A DNA stretch of 64,000 nt from Bacteroidota bacterium. Lineage in GTDB: Bacteria; Bacteroidota; Bacteroidia; Bacteroidales; F082. The stretch's first letter is position 1, and every line of letters begins with the position of its first letter. The translations under genes were made by a program, and so were the position numbers. Positions 27,901 to 35,985 of this stretch are shown piece by piece. The stretch lies in NCBI GenBank assembly GCA_014382445.1, contig JACNJS010000021.1, positions 62,001-126,000 on the forward strand, given 5' to 3'. The notes under the pieces are model-generated. The model saw only the letters and a list, made by a program, of their open reading frames with translations, searched no databases and was not told where the DNA came from.

Positions 27901-28297
27901 AAATATGAGGGGTTTTGATCAAAACATTAGAAACGGAAATAGCTTTGTTGTAATAAATTCCGAACTACGTTTTCCAGTATTTCAGTATTTTTCGAAATCA
28001 CCCATAAGTTCTGGCTTTTTGCGAAGTTTTCAGATAGTAGGCTTTGGTGATATTGGCACCGCTTGGACCGGTACTAACCCATATTCACCTGAGAATTCGT
28101 TATTTACTAAATATATTAATAGTGGCCCGATGCATATATCAGTTGAAGTGCAAAAAGAACCAGTTGTTGGTGGTTTTGGTTTAGGCGTCCGTGCTACTTT
28201 GATGGGCTATTTTATAAGAGGAGATGTTGCTTGGGGAGTTGATGATTACAGAGTACGCCAACCTGTTTATTATATTTCTCTGAGTTTGGATTTTTAA
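24995..28297 (+). CDS. Large TolB-like (PD40) protein with C-terminal outer-membrane barrel
   Basis: 1100 residues from the preferred GTG at 24995. The open frame begins at a TTG 51 bases earlier, but the signal peptide (RLILLMAVLAFISPLNSLAQ) sits best behind the GTG. Residues 50-300 resemble a peptidase-MA-like domain. They are followed by WD40-like beta-propeller repeats (HISPYGNYIAYTTNESGKY, LLSWHPTGKLLAF) and a C-terminal barrel domain from about residue 690 ending PVYYISLSLDF. Such fusions recur in Bacteroidota, function unknown. It probably sits in the outer membrane with the propeller in the periplasm. No HExxH is seen in the MA-like part. Confidence 0.78.
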   Translation: MKYFVTNRKCIYRLILLMAVLAFISPLNSLAQFYNGSNLTFGKNRVQYNNFHWTYYKFRDIDTYFYLNGMELAQYAARYATQQIPVIEAKLGSLLDKKIQLIVFNNLTDLKQSNIGLITNEDYNIGGITHIIGAKVFLYFDGNHVNFEEQIRNGIAQVLFNQMMFGGTMGQQVKTSIFFSLPDWYKVGIISWLGSDWSVKYDNRVRDGILSGRYDKVNNLTGEDAVYAGHSLWRFIATRYGKSTVSNIIHMTNLSNSINKGFMYVTGLSFKQLTLEWKEYYQAEFSKYAENESIPSNLFNIKYKDDIRYRQPHISPYGNYIAYTTNESGKYKIYLYDLTTGKKKKLFKRGVTIDTKTDYSYPLLSWHPTGKLLAFIIEDKGMPWLYRYNIGDKEVTKQIIYNIQKVTDFGFSDNGQLFVMSAVQNGQSDLFVYNIAASSFFKITDDIYSELNPRFINNSSQIVFSSNRINDTIGKESELVVGVPENFDLFVYDYANRNPILKRITNTPIASEIMPESYGYNTISYLSDETGIYNSYLAAIDSSVSSVDTAIHYRYFVHKKAVTNYSRDILSQNISYKAGRKASVVFIDNLYNIFIENTPSFSTAHSLIPDTTTYMLQLIKDHKINLAKQQKKKQIQRSKDANQVMVIEAPRLKRFMNVYKNEKGDEILGVGDSDYQLMENNRYRFNRDGFVTTQGDELLTIPKRLNYNVSYFINDLVSQVDFNYINYGYQPFTGGGGPIYLNPGFNMFFQIGINDLMEDHRIVGGVRLNLSLINNEYIFSYSNLKKRLDKEVVFHRNTLEGVNGYTIMRVHSHEAFYILKWPFNEALSLRGTGMFRNDMYIKLATDQINLEEPDIYNNWAGVKGELVFDNTRSLGINLYSGMRYSVFVEYHQLIKNNSNNLIVFGFDFRHYKKIHRTFVWANRIAGSTSLGRDKLIYYMGGVDNWLFPKFNMDTPIDYNQNYAYQTLATNMRGFDQNIRNGNSFVVINSELRFPVFQYFSKSPISSGFLRSFQIVGFGDIGTAWTGTNPYSPENSLFTKYINSGPMHISVEVQKEPVVGGFGLGVRATLMGYFIRGDVAWGVDDYRVRQPVYYISLSLDF

Positions 28298-28407
28298 TCA
28301 ATTATCCTAAGCTTTTTCCCCCACAAAACTATGCCAAAATAGAATAAAAAATTTTTAATGTTAATTTTTATTTATAACAACTTAATTACCCGCCTTTTAT
28401 TTTTTAT

Positions 28408-28454
28408 ACACATACCATGTTAATAAATATTATTGGTTACCCAGAAGTATGTGT
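28408..28454. promoter_or_regulatory. 8-bp inverted repeat in the nrdJ leader region
   Basis: ACACATAC (28408-28415) and GTATGTGT (28447-28454) are complementary, with 31 bases between, in the 253-base gap before nrdJ. The gap otherwise shows no gene. It does not look like an NrdR box pair or a cobalamin riboswitch. A regulatory role is a guess. Confidence 0.3.
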
Positions 28455-28550
28455 CGTATATTGCATCGTTTAACAGATAGCCTTTTCTTGATTGTAGAGG
28501 ATTCAATTACAGCGACATAGCAAGTAAAAAGTTTAATCGTAGTATAACTA

Positions 28551-31283
28551 ATGGAAAATAATTTACACATAAATTTCGAAGAAAAAACTAAGGAAAATAA
28601 AGACCAGCAAGGGATACAAAAGAAAGAGGAGAAAAGTTTTTACGATAAAGTTTTAGAAGAAAGAAAGCGTTTGGAAAATAAAGATATTGCTATAGAAACT
28701 GTAGCGAAAAATAAATTGAAATTTAGCAAATCACCTGAAGCATTATCGACACCATCAGATAAAAAAAAGCATTATAATTATGAAGAGGTATTTGATTCTG
28801 CCACAAAATATTTTAATGGCGATACACTTGCTGCAAATGTTTGGATGAATAAATATGCCCTGAAGGATTCTGACGATAAATTTTTTGAGCTAACACCTGA
28901 TGATATGCACAAGCGCCTGGCTAAGGAAATTGCCAGGATTGAAAAAAAGTATATTAATCCGATGTCGGAAGAGGATCTGTTTGATGTACTTAAAGATTTC
29001 AAATATATAATACCTGCCGGAAGCCCCATGGCAGGCATTGGTAATGATAACCAAATATCATCATTATCCAATTGTTTTGTGATTGGTAATGAAGGAGATT
29101 CGGATTCATACGGTGGCATATTAAAAATTGATCAGGAGCAGGTTCAGCTTATGAAGCGCAGAGGAGGCGTTGGCCATGATCTTACTCATATACGTCCAAA
29201 AGGAAGTCCTGTAAAAAATACTGCCCTAACTTCTACTGGCGTTGTTCCTTTTATGGACAGATACTCAAACTCTACGCGTGAAGTTGCACAGGACGGACGA
29301 AGAGGTGCTTTGATGTTAAGTATAGGTGTAAAGCACCCAGATTCAGAAGATTTTATTGATGCAAAGATGAAGGAGGGCAAAGTTACTGGAGCTAATATTT
29401 CAATTAAACTCGATGATGAGTTTATGAATGCTGTAAAAAATAATATTCCTTATAAACAACAATATCCCGTAAATTCTGACAGTCCTAAATATGTAAAAGA
29501 AATTAATCCGGGCGATCTTTGGGAAAAAATCGTGCGAAATGCCTGGACTTCAGCTGAACCTGGGATACTTTTCTGGGATACTGTAATCAGAGAATCGATA
29601 CCTGATGCATATTCTGATTATGGTTTTAAAACAGTATCAACAAATCCATGTGGGGAGATCCCGCTGTGTCCGTATGATAGTTGCAGGCTACTCGCTTTAA
29701 ATTTATATAGTTACGTTGAAGAACCATTTACCAAAGATGCATATTTCAATGGGGATAAGTTTACTGCACACGCCCGCATAGCACAGCGTATAATGGACGA
29801 TATCATTGATCTGGAAATAGAAAAGATAGATTTAATTCTCACAAAAATTGATGCCGATCCTGAGGCTGATGAAATTAAACATGTGGAAAGAAACTTATGG
29901 AAGAAAATTCGTGAAAAATCAATACAGGGAAGAAGAACAGGAATTGGTATTACGGCCGAAGGTGACATGTTGGCTGCTTTGGGACTGCAGTATGGATCGA
30001 AAGACGCAATAACTTTTTCAACTGAAGCGCATAAATTACTGGCTATTGAGGTATATCGCGCATCAGTCGATCTTGCTGAGGAACGCGGAAGTTTTGAAGT
30101 ATTTGATGCCACCCGTGAAGTTAATAATCCATTCATACAAAGAATAAAAAAACATGCACCCCGCGTATATGATAAAATGGTAAAAGTGGGCCGCCGCAAT
30201 ATTTCATTGTTAACAATCGCTCCAACAGGCAGTATAAGTATTTGTACTCAAACAACTTCCGGCATCGAGCCTGTTTTTATGGTTGCATACAAACGTCGAA
30301 GAAAAGTTAACCCAAATGACAAAAACGTTACCATAAACTTTATTGATGATGTTGGAGATGCATGGGAAGAATACAATGTTTTTCATCCTAAATTTGAAAC
30401 CTGGTTAAAAATTAACGGGTACAATATTGACGAAGTTAAAGCTAAAAATGATGATGAGCTGAACAAAATTATTAAACAGTCACCTTATTATAAAGCTACG
30501 TCGGGCGATATTAACTGGGTAAGCAAAGTGAAAATGCAGGGCGACATTCAAAAATGGGTCGATCATTCAATAAGCGTAACAGTAAACATTCCGGAAAACG
30601 CAACCGAAGAACTTGTTAGTGAAATATATTTAACTGCTTGGGAAAGAGGGTGTAAGGGAATGACAATATATCGCGAAGGGTCGCGGTCAGGTGTGTTAGT
30701 TAGGGGTGATAATAAAGAAGATAAAGATGAGTTTCAAGACTCAAAAGCACCCTCACGACCAAAAACCATTGAGGCAGATATCATCCGTTTTCAAAATAAT
30801 TATGAAAAATGGCTTGCTGTAATTGGCAAAATAAATGATAAACCGTATGAAGTATTTACAGGAAAAGCCGAAGATTTTTATTTGCCACCATATGTTGATT
30901 CAGGTTGGGTTACTAAAAAAAAGCAAAAGGGGGAGCGGTCGCGCTATGACTTTGAGTTCAACGACAAACAAGGTTATAGGATCGTGCTACCCGCACTATC
31001 ACGGTCGTTTGAGCAGGAATTTTGGAATTATGCGAAGCTTATCTCAGGTGTACTACGACATGGTATGCCATTAACATACGTTATTGGGTTGATTTCTAAC
31101 CTTAATGTTCCGGAAGATAATATTAATACCTGGAAAAATGGAGTTGTGCGAGCATTAAAACGTTACATTCCAGATGGTACAGATGCCATTGAAAAAATTT
31201 GTCCGGTGTGCAAGGAAGAAACCGTGGTGTATGAAGATGGTTGCCTGATATGCAAATCCTGTGGCCATACAAAATGTAGTTAA
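28551..31283 (+). CDS. nrdJ: Adenosylcobalamin-dependent (class II) ribonucleotide reductase
   Basis: 910 residues. After a charged N-terminal extension the catalytic barrel shows the substrate-site SNCFVIG, the NPCGEIPLCPYDSCRL active-site segment, and TGSISICTQTTSGIEPVF. The C-terminal end has two CxxC pairs (CPVCKEETVV and CLICKSCGHTKC), as expected for a zinc-ribbon and redox tail. It reduces ribonucleotides to deoxyribonucleotides using adenosylcobalamin, with or without oxygen. It is a single gene closed by the terminator at 31311. Confidence 0.93.
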   Translation: MENNLHINFEEKTKENKDQQGIQKKEEKSFYDKVLEERKRLENKDIAIETVAKNKLKFSKSPEALSTPSDKKKHYNYEEVFDSATKYFNGDTLAANVWMNKYALKDSDDKFFELTPDDMHKRLAKEIARIEKKYINPMSEEDLFDVLKDFKYIIPAGSPMAGIGNDNQISSLSNCFVIGNEGDSDSYGGILKIDQEQVQLMKRRGGVGHDLTHIRPKGSPVKNTALTSTGVVPFMDRYSNSTREVAQDGRRGALMLSIGVKHPDSEDFIDAKMKEGKVTGANISIKLDDEFMNAVKNNIPYKQQYPVNSDSPKYVKEINPGDLWEKIVRNAWTSAEPGILFWDTVIRESIPDAYSDYGFKTVSTNPCGEIPLCPYDSCRLLALNLYSYVEEPFTKDAYFNGDKFTAHARIAQRIMDDIIDLEIEKIDLILTKIDADPEADEIKHVERNLWKKIREKSIQGRRTGIGITAEGDMLAALGLQYGSKDAITFSTEAHKLLAIEVYRASVDLAEERGSFEVFDATREVNNPFIQRIKKHAPRVYDKMVKVGRRNISLLTIAPTGSISICTQTTSGIEPVFMVAYKRRRKVNPNDKNVTINFIDDVGDAWEEYNVFHPKFETWLKINGYNIDEVKAKNDDELNKIIKQSPYYKATSGDINWVSKVKMQGDIQKWVDHSISVTVNIPENATEELVSEIYLTAWERGCKGMTIYREGSRSGVLVRGDNKEDKDEFQDSKAPSRPKTIEADIIRFQNNYEKWLAVIGKINDKPYEVFTGKAEDFYLPPYVDSGWVTKKKQKGERSRYDFEFNDKQGYRIVLPALSRSFEQEFWNYAKLISGVLRHGMPLTYVIGLISNLNVPEDNINTWKNGVVRALKRYIPDGTDAIEKICPVCKEETVVYEDGCLICKSCGHTKCS

Positions 31284-31310
31284 AACAACATTAATTCTTA
31301 AATAATATTC

Positions 31311-31338
31311 AAGCCGCTTGAAATTAGCGGCTTTTTTT
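31311..31338 (+). terminator. Intrinsic terminator after nrdJ
   Basis: A perfect 8-bp stem AAGCCGCT/AGCGGCTT with a 7-nt loop is followed by a run of T (31332-31338). Confidence 0.9.
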
Positions 31339-31421
31339 ATGTTTGATTTCTTAAAAGGCAAATTAGTAATATTTTTTTTACTTTTACTGTTCCAATTTTT
31401 GGAGATAGTAATAACGATAAT

Positions 31422-31512
31422 GGAGAGGTGTCCGAGTGGCTTAAGGAGCACGCTTGGAAAGCGTGTGTACGCCAAAAGTGTACCGCGGGTTCGAATCCCG
31501 CTCTCTCCGCCA
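31422..31512 (+). tRNA. tRNA-Ser (anticodon GGA), with encoded CCA
   Basis: The acceptor stem GGAGAGG pairs with TCTCTCC. The anticodon arm is CACGC-TTGGAAA-GCGTG (anticodon GGA), a long variable arm marks a class II tRNA, and the T arm is GCGGG-TTCGAAT-CCCGC. The discriminator G at 31509 is followed by encoded CCA at 31510-31512. Its 3' end is the integration target of the adjoining element; the gene remains intact. Confidence 0.97.
31491..31512 (+). other. Left attachment site (attL core)
   Basis: TCGAATCCCGCT followed by CTCTCCGCCA: last 22 bases of tRNA-Ser with CCA. One base differs from the right copy (31502 T versus 57980 C). Confidence 0.88.
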
Positions 31513-31629
31513 GTTAGATATGAAAAAACACGAAGAACGCTGCAAAATACTGATTTTGTGGCGTTTTCATTTTTATGCCTATGAGAGGTAATGCTAAATA
31601 AAGCATATAAATGAAGGTGTTCAGGTGAG

Positions 31630-31673
31630 TTATTCGGTGTCCTAAAAAAATATTTTTTTGGGACACCGAATAA
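31630..31673. repeat. Near-perfect 44-nt hairpin at left end of element
   Basis: TTATTCGGTGTCC (31630-31642) pairs perfectly with GGACACCGAATAA (31661-31673); inside it the A-run and T-run also pair, leaving almost no loop. The GGTGTCC core recurs at 31760-31766 and near the right end at 57908-57914, which suggests recombinase arm-type sites. As RNA it would also be a strong terminator in both directions. Confidence 0.85.
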
Positions 31674-31921
31674 GGCATCGCGCAGCTGTGTATCAGTAAG
31701 ATACGTATCGTAAAATATGCCATTTTTTGCTAAATAATGCAAAATAATGCAAACCATTAGGTGTCCCGGGTGACCTGAAATGAAGTGATTTGTATTTTAA
31801 CTGAAATCAAAATCGGTACAAACTGTAGCTAACAGGTTGATTTTGCGCTAATTCTCACCCCCATATAATTTGGAAGCTCTTTCAATGAACTTTAATTTTG
31901 AACCTATTAAAACTATGAGTT

Positions 31922-33152
31922 ATGAAGAGAGCATCATTCACAGTTCTGTTTTATCCGAAATGGAACAAACCTAACAAAGACGGTACCTATCCTATTTATG
32001 CCAGGGTAACTATTAATGGCGAAAGAGCCGAGTTTTCGCTGATTAGCAGCATATTAAAACAAGATTGGGATAGAAAAAGAGGCTGTATAAAAAGTAATAC
32101 ACCTGAACTTAAACAGTATAATACACGCCTAGCAAATGTCCGTGGAAAGCTGTTAAGGATAAAGCAGGAGTTCGAATTAGCGGGATTCGAACCCACGTCC
32201 CAACTGATTAAAAACTCCTATCTTGGAATTGAAGAAGAGGATCGTACAATACTGGGCATATTCCGTGAGCATAATGATTGGTGTAAAAGCCTTATTGATA
32301 TTGACTTTGCGCATGGTACATGGCAGCGTTATGAAACCTCGTACAAGCATACGTCCGATTTTATTAGTTACAAGTACAAGAAAAAAGATCTGCCGTTAAT
32401 TGATATCAGCCCGATATTCATCAGAGATTATGAGCATTATCTTAAAACAGTAAGAAAATGCGGACATAACTCAACTGTTAAGTATATCAAAAATTTCAAC
32501 AAGATAGTAAGAATTGCCCTGAATAATGGCTGGTTGATAAGAGATCCCTTCGCTAATGTTAAGTTCAAACTAAATCCGGTTGACATGAGTTATCTGACAG
32601 AAGAAGAACTTGAGACAATAATGAGAAAGAATATCATTGTAGAGAGAATTGCACTTGTAAGGGATGTGTATGTATTCTGCTGTTTTACCGGCCTGGCATT
32701 TGTTGATGTAAAAAGTCTGAAGCATGAAGAAATACATGAAGAAAACGGCACTTACTGGATAAAGAAAAGGAGGCAGAAAACAAAAAACTGGAGCCATATA
32801 CCAATGCTTAAACCGGCAATCGATATAATGAACAAATACCAAAATGATCCGTTATGCTTACAAACGGGATTAGTACTTCCTGTATATACAAACCAAAAAA
32901 TGAATGCCTACCTGAAGGAAATAGCTGACATCTGTAGTATTAAAAAGAACCTTAGCACACATAACTGCCCGTCATACTTTTGCAACAACTGTAACGCTGG
33001 CAAATCATATAAGCATTGAAGTAGTCTCGAAAATGCTTGGACATTCCAGCATAATGATGACAAAAAAATATGCAAGGGTAGTTGATGACCTGATTTATCG
33101 TGATATGCAGAAAATCAGAGGTAAATACGACAGAGGTATGTTATCAATGTAA
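31922..33152 (+). pseudogene. Tyrosine recombinase (integrase), frameshifted
   Basis: Frame one gives 365 residues: an arm-binding domain (FYPKWNKPNKDGTYPIYARV), a SAM-like core-binding domain (about 100-200), and the start of the catalytic domain (CCFTGLAFVDVKSLKHEEI). It then loses sense after KKNLSTH. The adjacent frame continues with TARHTFATTVTLANHISIEV, then SKMLGHSSIMMTKKYARV, carrying the Arg, His and the nucleophile Tyr, and stops at 33150-33152. One surplus A near 32955-32965 (CATAACTGCC for CATACTGCC) explains it. The restored protein would be about 409 residues, usual for Bacteroidota element integrases. Ala in the CFTGLA position, in place of the first catalytic Arg, is seen in this subfamily. 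Confidence 0.88.
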
Positions 33153-33159
33153 AATGAAG

Positions 33160-33183
33160 TTCCCCGCCGCAAGTAGCGGGGAA
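33160..33183 (+). terminator. Hairpin after integrase gene
   Basis: TTCCCCGC (33160-33167) pairs with GCGGGGAA (33176-33183), 8-nt loop, 8 bases past the integrase stop. It lacks a T-run, so termination may be weak or factor-aided. Confidence 0.6.
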
Positions 33184-33337
33184 TAAAACTCCTAAGATCC
33201 CTTGTCTACCGCTCGGGATCCCTTCCTTTACTGTCGTTATGGCAGGCAGGAGTTCGGATAAATGATTTTGGTTATAAAATCATAGTTTCACTGGTCTAAG
33301 GCCGGTTCGAACCTTAACACGAACTACACCTTAAAAC

Positions 33338-33465
33338 CCCTTAGCATACAAATATGTAGTGAAGACAACAAAGGCAAGGACAGCAATCCAGCAATAGCCT
33401 GTGAGCAGGAATTGCTGTTCATATATCCTTGCCTTTGATGGCTGAACAAATAAATTTGCTAAGGG
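33338..33465. repeat. Nested inverted repeats at the 3' end of the lysis-like block
   Basis: Outer arms CCCTTAGCA (33338-33346) and TGCTAAGGG (33457-33465) enclose CAAAGGCAAGGA (33369-33380) with TCCTTGCCTTTG (33426-33437), and inside these AGCAAT/ATTGCT. The outer right arm overlaps the stop of the last minus-strand gene. All three levels are perfect, so a folded RNA or cruciform is likely. Apart from this, 33184-33458 shows only a repeated GATCCCTT and no gene. Confidence 0.75.
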
Positions 33466-34046
33466 TGTTTAAAGGGGTTGCACATAAGAGAAAAGTATAT
33501 TTCCTTGTGCATTATATTATATGACATACCAAATGAATATTGTTTACGAGGTAAGTAATTAACAGCCGGCCCAAATGAAAAACCATCCTTGTTACCACCA
33601 ATAAAAATGCCGGCATAAATTTTAGTTGCACGATCAGGTTTATTAATAGTTACAAACTGAGTTGAGTAACAATGCTTTGGATAAAGCGTAATAAATGGAG
33701 TGCGCGAATAAATCCGGTTCATAAACAGGGTGTCAACGATAATAATAAAGGCCATACTATCATTAGTAAGAGTATCGATAACGCCGACTTTTTGAAAATA
33801 TGAACTGATGATAAAATCAGTATCGATAACAGCATCAGTGTAAACTATTATACCGGTATCACGATAAACAAATTTTGGAACATAGGTGGTATTTTGAATT
33901 GTAATGGTGTCGGTAAAAACTTTAGTTACGGTTACCGTATCAGAAACAACTATTGACGGGACGGGGCTACCGTAACGATTGTATAGTATAACAGAAGCAA
34001 CGACAGCCAAAGCAAGAAACAGTGATTTCTTCAGTATTTTAACCAT
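33459..34046 (-). CDS. Membrane-anchored envelope protein of the lysis-like block
   Basis: 195 residues. An N-terminal membrane helix (KSLFLALAVVASVILYNRY) is followed by a threonine/valine-rich strand region (SDTVTVTKVFTDTITIQNT) and a C-terminal region of alternating strands (IYAGIFIGGNKDGFSFGPAVNY, SFGMSYNIMHKEIYFSL). A single anchor plus extended periplasmic part would suit a spanin-like or scaffold role in lysis. That is inferred from position after the M15 peptidase gene, with a 5-base gap; no family is recognised. Confidence 0.6.
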   Translation of the reverse strand: MVKILKKSLFLALAVVASVILYNRYGSPVPSIVVSDTVTVTKVFTDTITIQNTTYVPKFVYRDTGIIVYTDAVIDTDFIISSYFQKVGVIDTLTNDSMAFIIIVDTLFMNRIYSRTPFITLYPKHCYSTQFVTINKPDRATKIYAGIFIGGNKDGFSFGPAVNYLPRKQYSFGMSYNIMHKEIYFSLMCNPFKHP

Positions 34047-34051
34047 TGGAA

Positions 34052-34444
34052 TTATTTTGATAAATTTCTCTCAAAATGGGGAGCATCATAAAAACCCCTG
34101 AAATGGCCACCCCATTGGTTTAAGGGATTCAGATTTTCCCAGTACTGGCCGAGCTCTTCAATTAACGGATCGGTATATGTAAGAACGCCGTTAACAAAGA
34201 AGTTGAAATCGACTGCAATACGTCGCATGTGGTTACTTACAAGGGTACGGGATCTTTGTTTACTCGACAATAACTCAAGCCTGCGATCTTCAGACCTGAT
34301 GGTTAAGCCGTGATAATATAATAATTGCTGGTCGATTGTACGATAAGCTTCACCAAGGGTTAGTTGAACTCCTATTTTACTAGCTTTTTGGATGAGTTTT
34401 GCAACATCCATGGCGAATTCCTGTTGATGTTTTTGTAGGTACAT
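34052..34444 (-). CDS. M15-family peptidase, endolysin-like
   Basis: 130 residues, one compact domain. The zinc ligands fit the M15 pattern: SNHMRRIAVDF (His and Asp) and DAPHFER (second His). They are preceded by LGEAYRT, typical of VanY/D-Ala-D-Ala and L-Ala-D-Glu endopeptidases such as phage T5 endolysin. There is no signal peptide, so access to peptidoglycan would need a holin, and two small membrane proteins are encoded just upstream. This is the usual order in phage lysis operons. Confidence 0.85.
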   Translation of the reverse strand: MYLQKHQQEFAMDVAKLIQKASKIGVQLTLGEAYRTIDQQLLYYHGLTIRSEDRRLELLSSKQRSRTLVSNHMRRIAVDFNFFVNGVLTYTDPLIEELGQYWENLNPLNQWGGHFRGFYDAPHFERNLSK

Positions 34445-34460
34445 GGGATCATCTTTTTGA

Positions 34461-34727
34461 TTATTTAACTTCGCGTAGTATTTCTTTTACATCAGAAATA
34501 ATTATTTTTTGATCAGATTTTATCTCACGTACGCTTTCGCGGAGAAGTTCAACATCTTTATAGTGAAACTCTTTAAGTTCGATTATACGTTGTTCATTAA
34601 TCTGAACTTTAGAAACAATAATGCCTGTAGCCCTGTACATTGTTACAAGACCGATGATAGAAACAACTATTAAAGAAGCAGCTATGCTGGCAAACCATCG
34701 TATGAATCTGGACTCCGTAGAAGACAT
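34461..34727 (-). CDS. Small membrane protein with coiled coil, possible holin partner
   Basis: 88 residues: one membrane helix at about 8-31 (WFASIAASLIVVSIIGLVTMY) followed by a charged helix with heptad pattern (VQINEQRIIELKEF to ISDVKEILREVK). It resembles class III-like holins or phage Rz-type anchors in shape only. It lies between the two-helix protein and the M15 peptidase with gaps of 10 and 16 bases. Confidence 0.6.
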   Translation of the reverse strand: MSSTESRFIRWFASIAASLIVVSIIGLVTMYRATGIIVSKVQINEQRIIELKEFHYKDVELLRESVREIKSDQKIIISDVKEILREVK

Positions 34728-34737
34728 GAGAAAATAA

Positions 34738-34965
34738 TTATTGAGAACTATATTTTGATTTTATAAACAGCTGGAATGATTTGGCACCGGCTGAATAAGA
34801 TAGTAGGGTAATAATAATGGGTAGGCTTTCAGAAAGAGTAACCTCATCTATAAAAACACCTGCAACAGCTAAAAAAAGAGCTGTTAAAGCTGATAGAAAT
34901 GTAACTAGCCTCGTAGAGCTTTTATTGCCGTTATCATCATCAAAAAAACCTGATTTATTATCCAT
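34738..34965 (-). CDS. Small two-helix membrane protein, holin-like
   Basis: 75 residues. Two membrane helices (LVTFLSALTALFLAVAGVFI and LPIIITLLSYSAGAKSFQLFI) are separated by a short acidic loop, with a charged N-terminus (MDNKSGFFDDDNGNKSS). Size and topology match small phage holins of Bacteroidota. It follows the DUF6266-like gene after a 72-base gap and heads the M15 peptidase group. Confidence 0.62.
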   Translation of the reverse strand: MDNKSGFFDDDNGNKSSTRLVTFLSALTALFLAVAGVFIDEVTLSESLPIIITLLSYSAGAKSFQLFIKSKYSSQ

Positions 34966-35037
34966 AATAATATACTAAAAAAAGTCCGGATCAGCTCTAA
35001 AACGAAGCTGATACCGGACTGAGATGAAGAGAGAGAG

Positions 35038-35694
35038 TCAAAGAACCACGCTGGCAGCATCAACGCCAGCTTGAAACTTAATAATACCTTTAGGGGAACC
35101 CTTTAACAACTTGCTAAAGTCGTAAGATAAAATGTGAAGAGCAGTTTGAGCACCCACCCATTCTTCAGGCAGGGTAACAGAAGCATTGGAATCACTACGC
35201 TGTGCAGCATCTTGAAAGATGGCAGCCTCATTAGTTAAACAATTAAATATGATAAAAGTGAGCATACTGTCAAGCTCATCGGGTTTGCTTGTTGCAGGAT
35301 CCCAGGAAATATTCATTACCTGATCAACCTGACCGGTGAAGCTAACATTTTTAACGGATTTACCAACAAAATCACAAAGAACGATTTTTGTATGGTCTAG
35401 TTCAGGAGGGTCACCCACAAAAGCATTTTTAACATTGATACTTGTGATCTTGTTATAAGGTGACATCTTTCTGAGACTGCCGGCATATACCTCATTGATA
35501 AGAGGCAGAACTTGCCTGATAAGTTCAACTATGGTGGAGAACTTAGTACGTTGGCGTACCTGACCGGGGGTACGTGGGTTTTTAACGTCAAGTGCTTTAG
35601 CGCGCATTACGTTATGGCCAAACTGGGTACTGAAAACGGCGGTTCCAAATTTCTTTTTGGACTTGCCCGTTATTGGATTTTGAACTATTGCCAT
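35038..35694 (-). CDS. DUF6266-like protein
   Basis: 218 residues. The N-terminus MAIVQNPITGKSKKKFGTAV, then FSTQFGHNVMRAKALDVKNP and RTPGQVRQRTKF, is the pattern remembered for Bacteroidota proteins annotated DUF6266. They are often found beside holin and M15 peptidase genes in small integrated elements. The function is unknown. The C-terminal half is strand-rich. It has no signal or membrane segment. As the first gene of the minus-strand lysis-like block it might be a structural, DNA-binding or control protein. Three 11-bp repeats lie just upstream of its start. Confidence 0.6.
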   Translation of the reverse strand: MAIVQNPITGKSKKKFGTAVFSTQFGHNVMRAKALDVKNPRTPGQVRQRTKFSTIVELIRQVLPLINEVYAGSLRKMSPYNKITSINVKNAFVGDPPELDHTKIVLCDFVGKSVKNVSFTGQVDQVMNISWDPATSKPDELDSMLTFIIFNCLTNEAAIFQDAAQRSDSNASVTLPEEWVGAQTALHILSYDFSKLLKGSPKGIIKFQAGVDAASVVL

Positions 35695-35730
35695 GATTTT
35701 AAAGTTTTAGTTAAAAAAATGGGACTTGGT

Positions 35731-35763
35731 ACGGAGTTACTACGGAGTTACAATGGAGTTGTA
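35731..35763. repeat. Three 11-bp direct repeats upstream of the DUF6266-like gene
   Basis: ACGGAGTTACT, ACGGAGTTACA and ATGGAGTTGTA follow head to tail with no spacer, starting 37 bases before the minus-strand start codon. One helical turn spacing suits an operator for a multimeric regulator. Confidence 0.8.
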
Positions 35764-35920
35764 TAGAGTAAAATAGTAATGTCAGTACATCAAGAACCGG
35801 CACTAAAATAATCTAAGATATGTATTAAACAATGGGTTTTGGGCACTAATTACAGCGCATGTAGGTTTTTGCGTTCAATCGCATTAATCTGCATAATTGA
35901 AGGGACGAAAAAAAAACATT

Positions 35921-35985
35921 AATGTAGCAAATGTAGCAAATGCAGCAAAAACAAAACATTTTTATGCCGGGTGAGAAAAGGTGCA
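35921..35985 (+). repeat. 65-bp inverted repeat with iterons, copy A
   Basis: It starts with three 9-bp units (ATGTAGCAA, ATGTAGCAA, ATGCAGCAA), then AAACAAAACATTTTT, and ends GTGAGAAAAGGTGCA. It matches the complement of 52811-52875 at 60 of 65 positions. It lies upstream of the lysis-like block at the edge of the gene-free region. Confidence 0.93.

Noticed and set aside
28298-28550. Cobalamin riboswitch or NrdR boxes before the B12-dependent nrdJ
   Set aside because: No B12-box-like core or paired NrdR-type palindromes were found in the leader; only an 8-bp inverted repeat is visible.
31155-31757. 200-residue open frame on the minus strand over the nrdJ end and tRNA-Ser
   Set aside because: It runs antisense through nrdJ, a terminator and the tRNA; composition is not protein-like.
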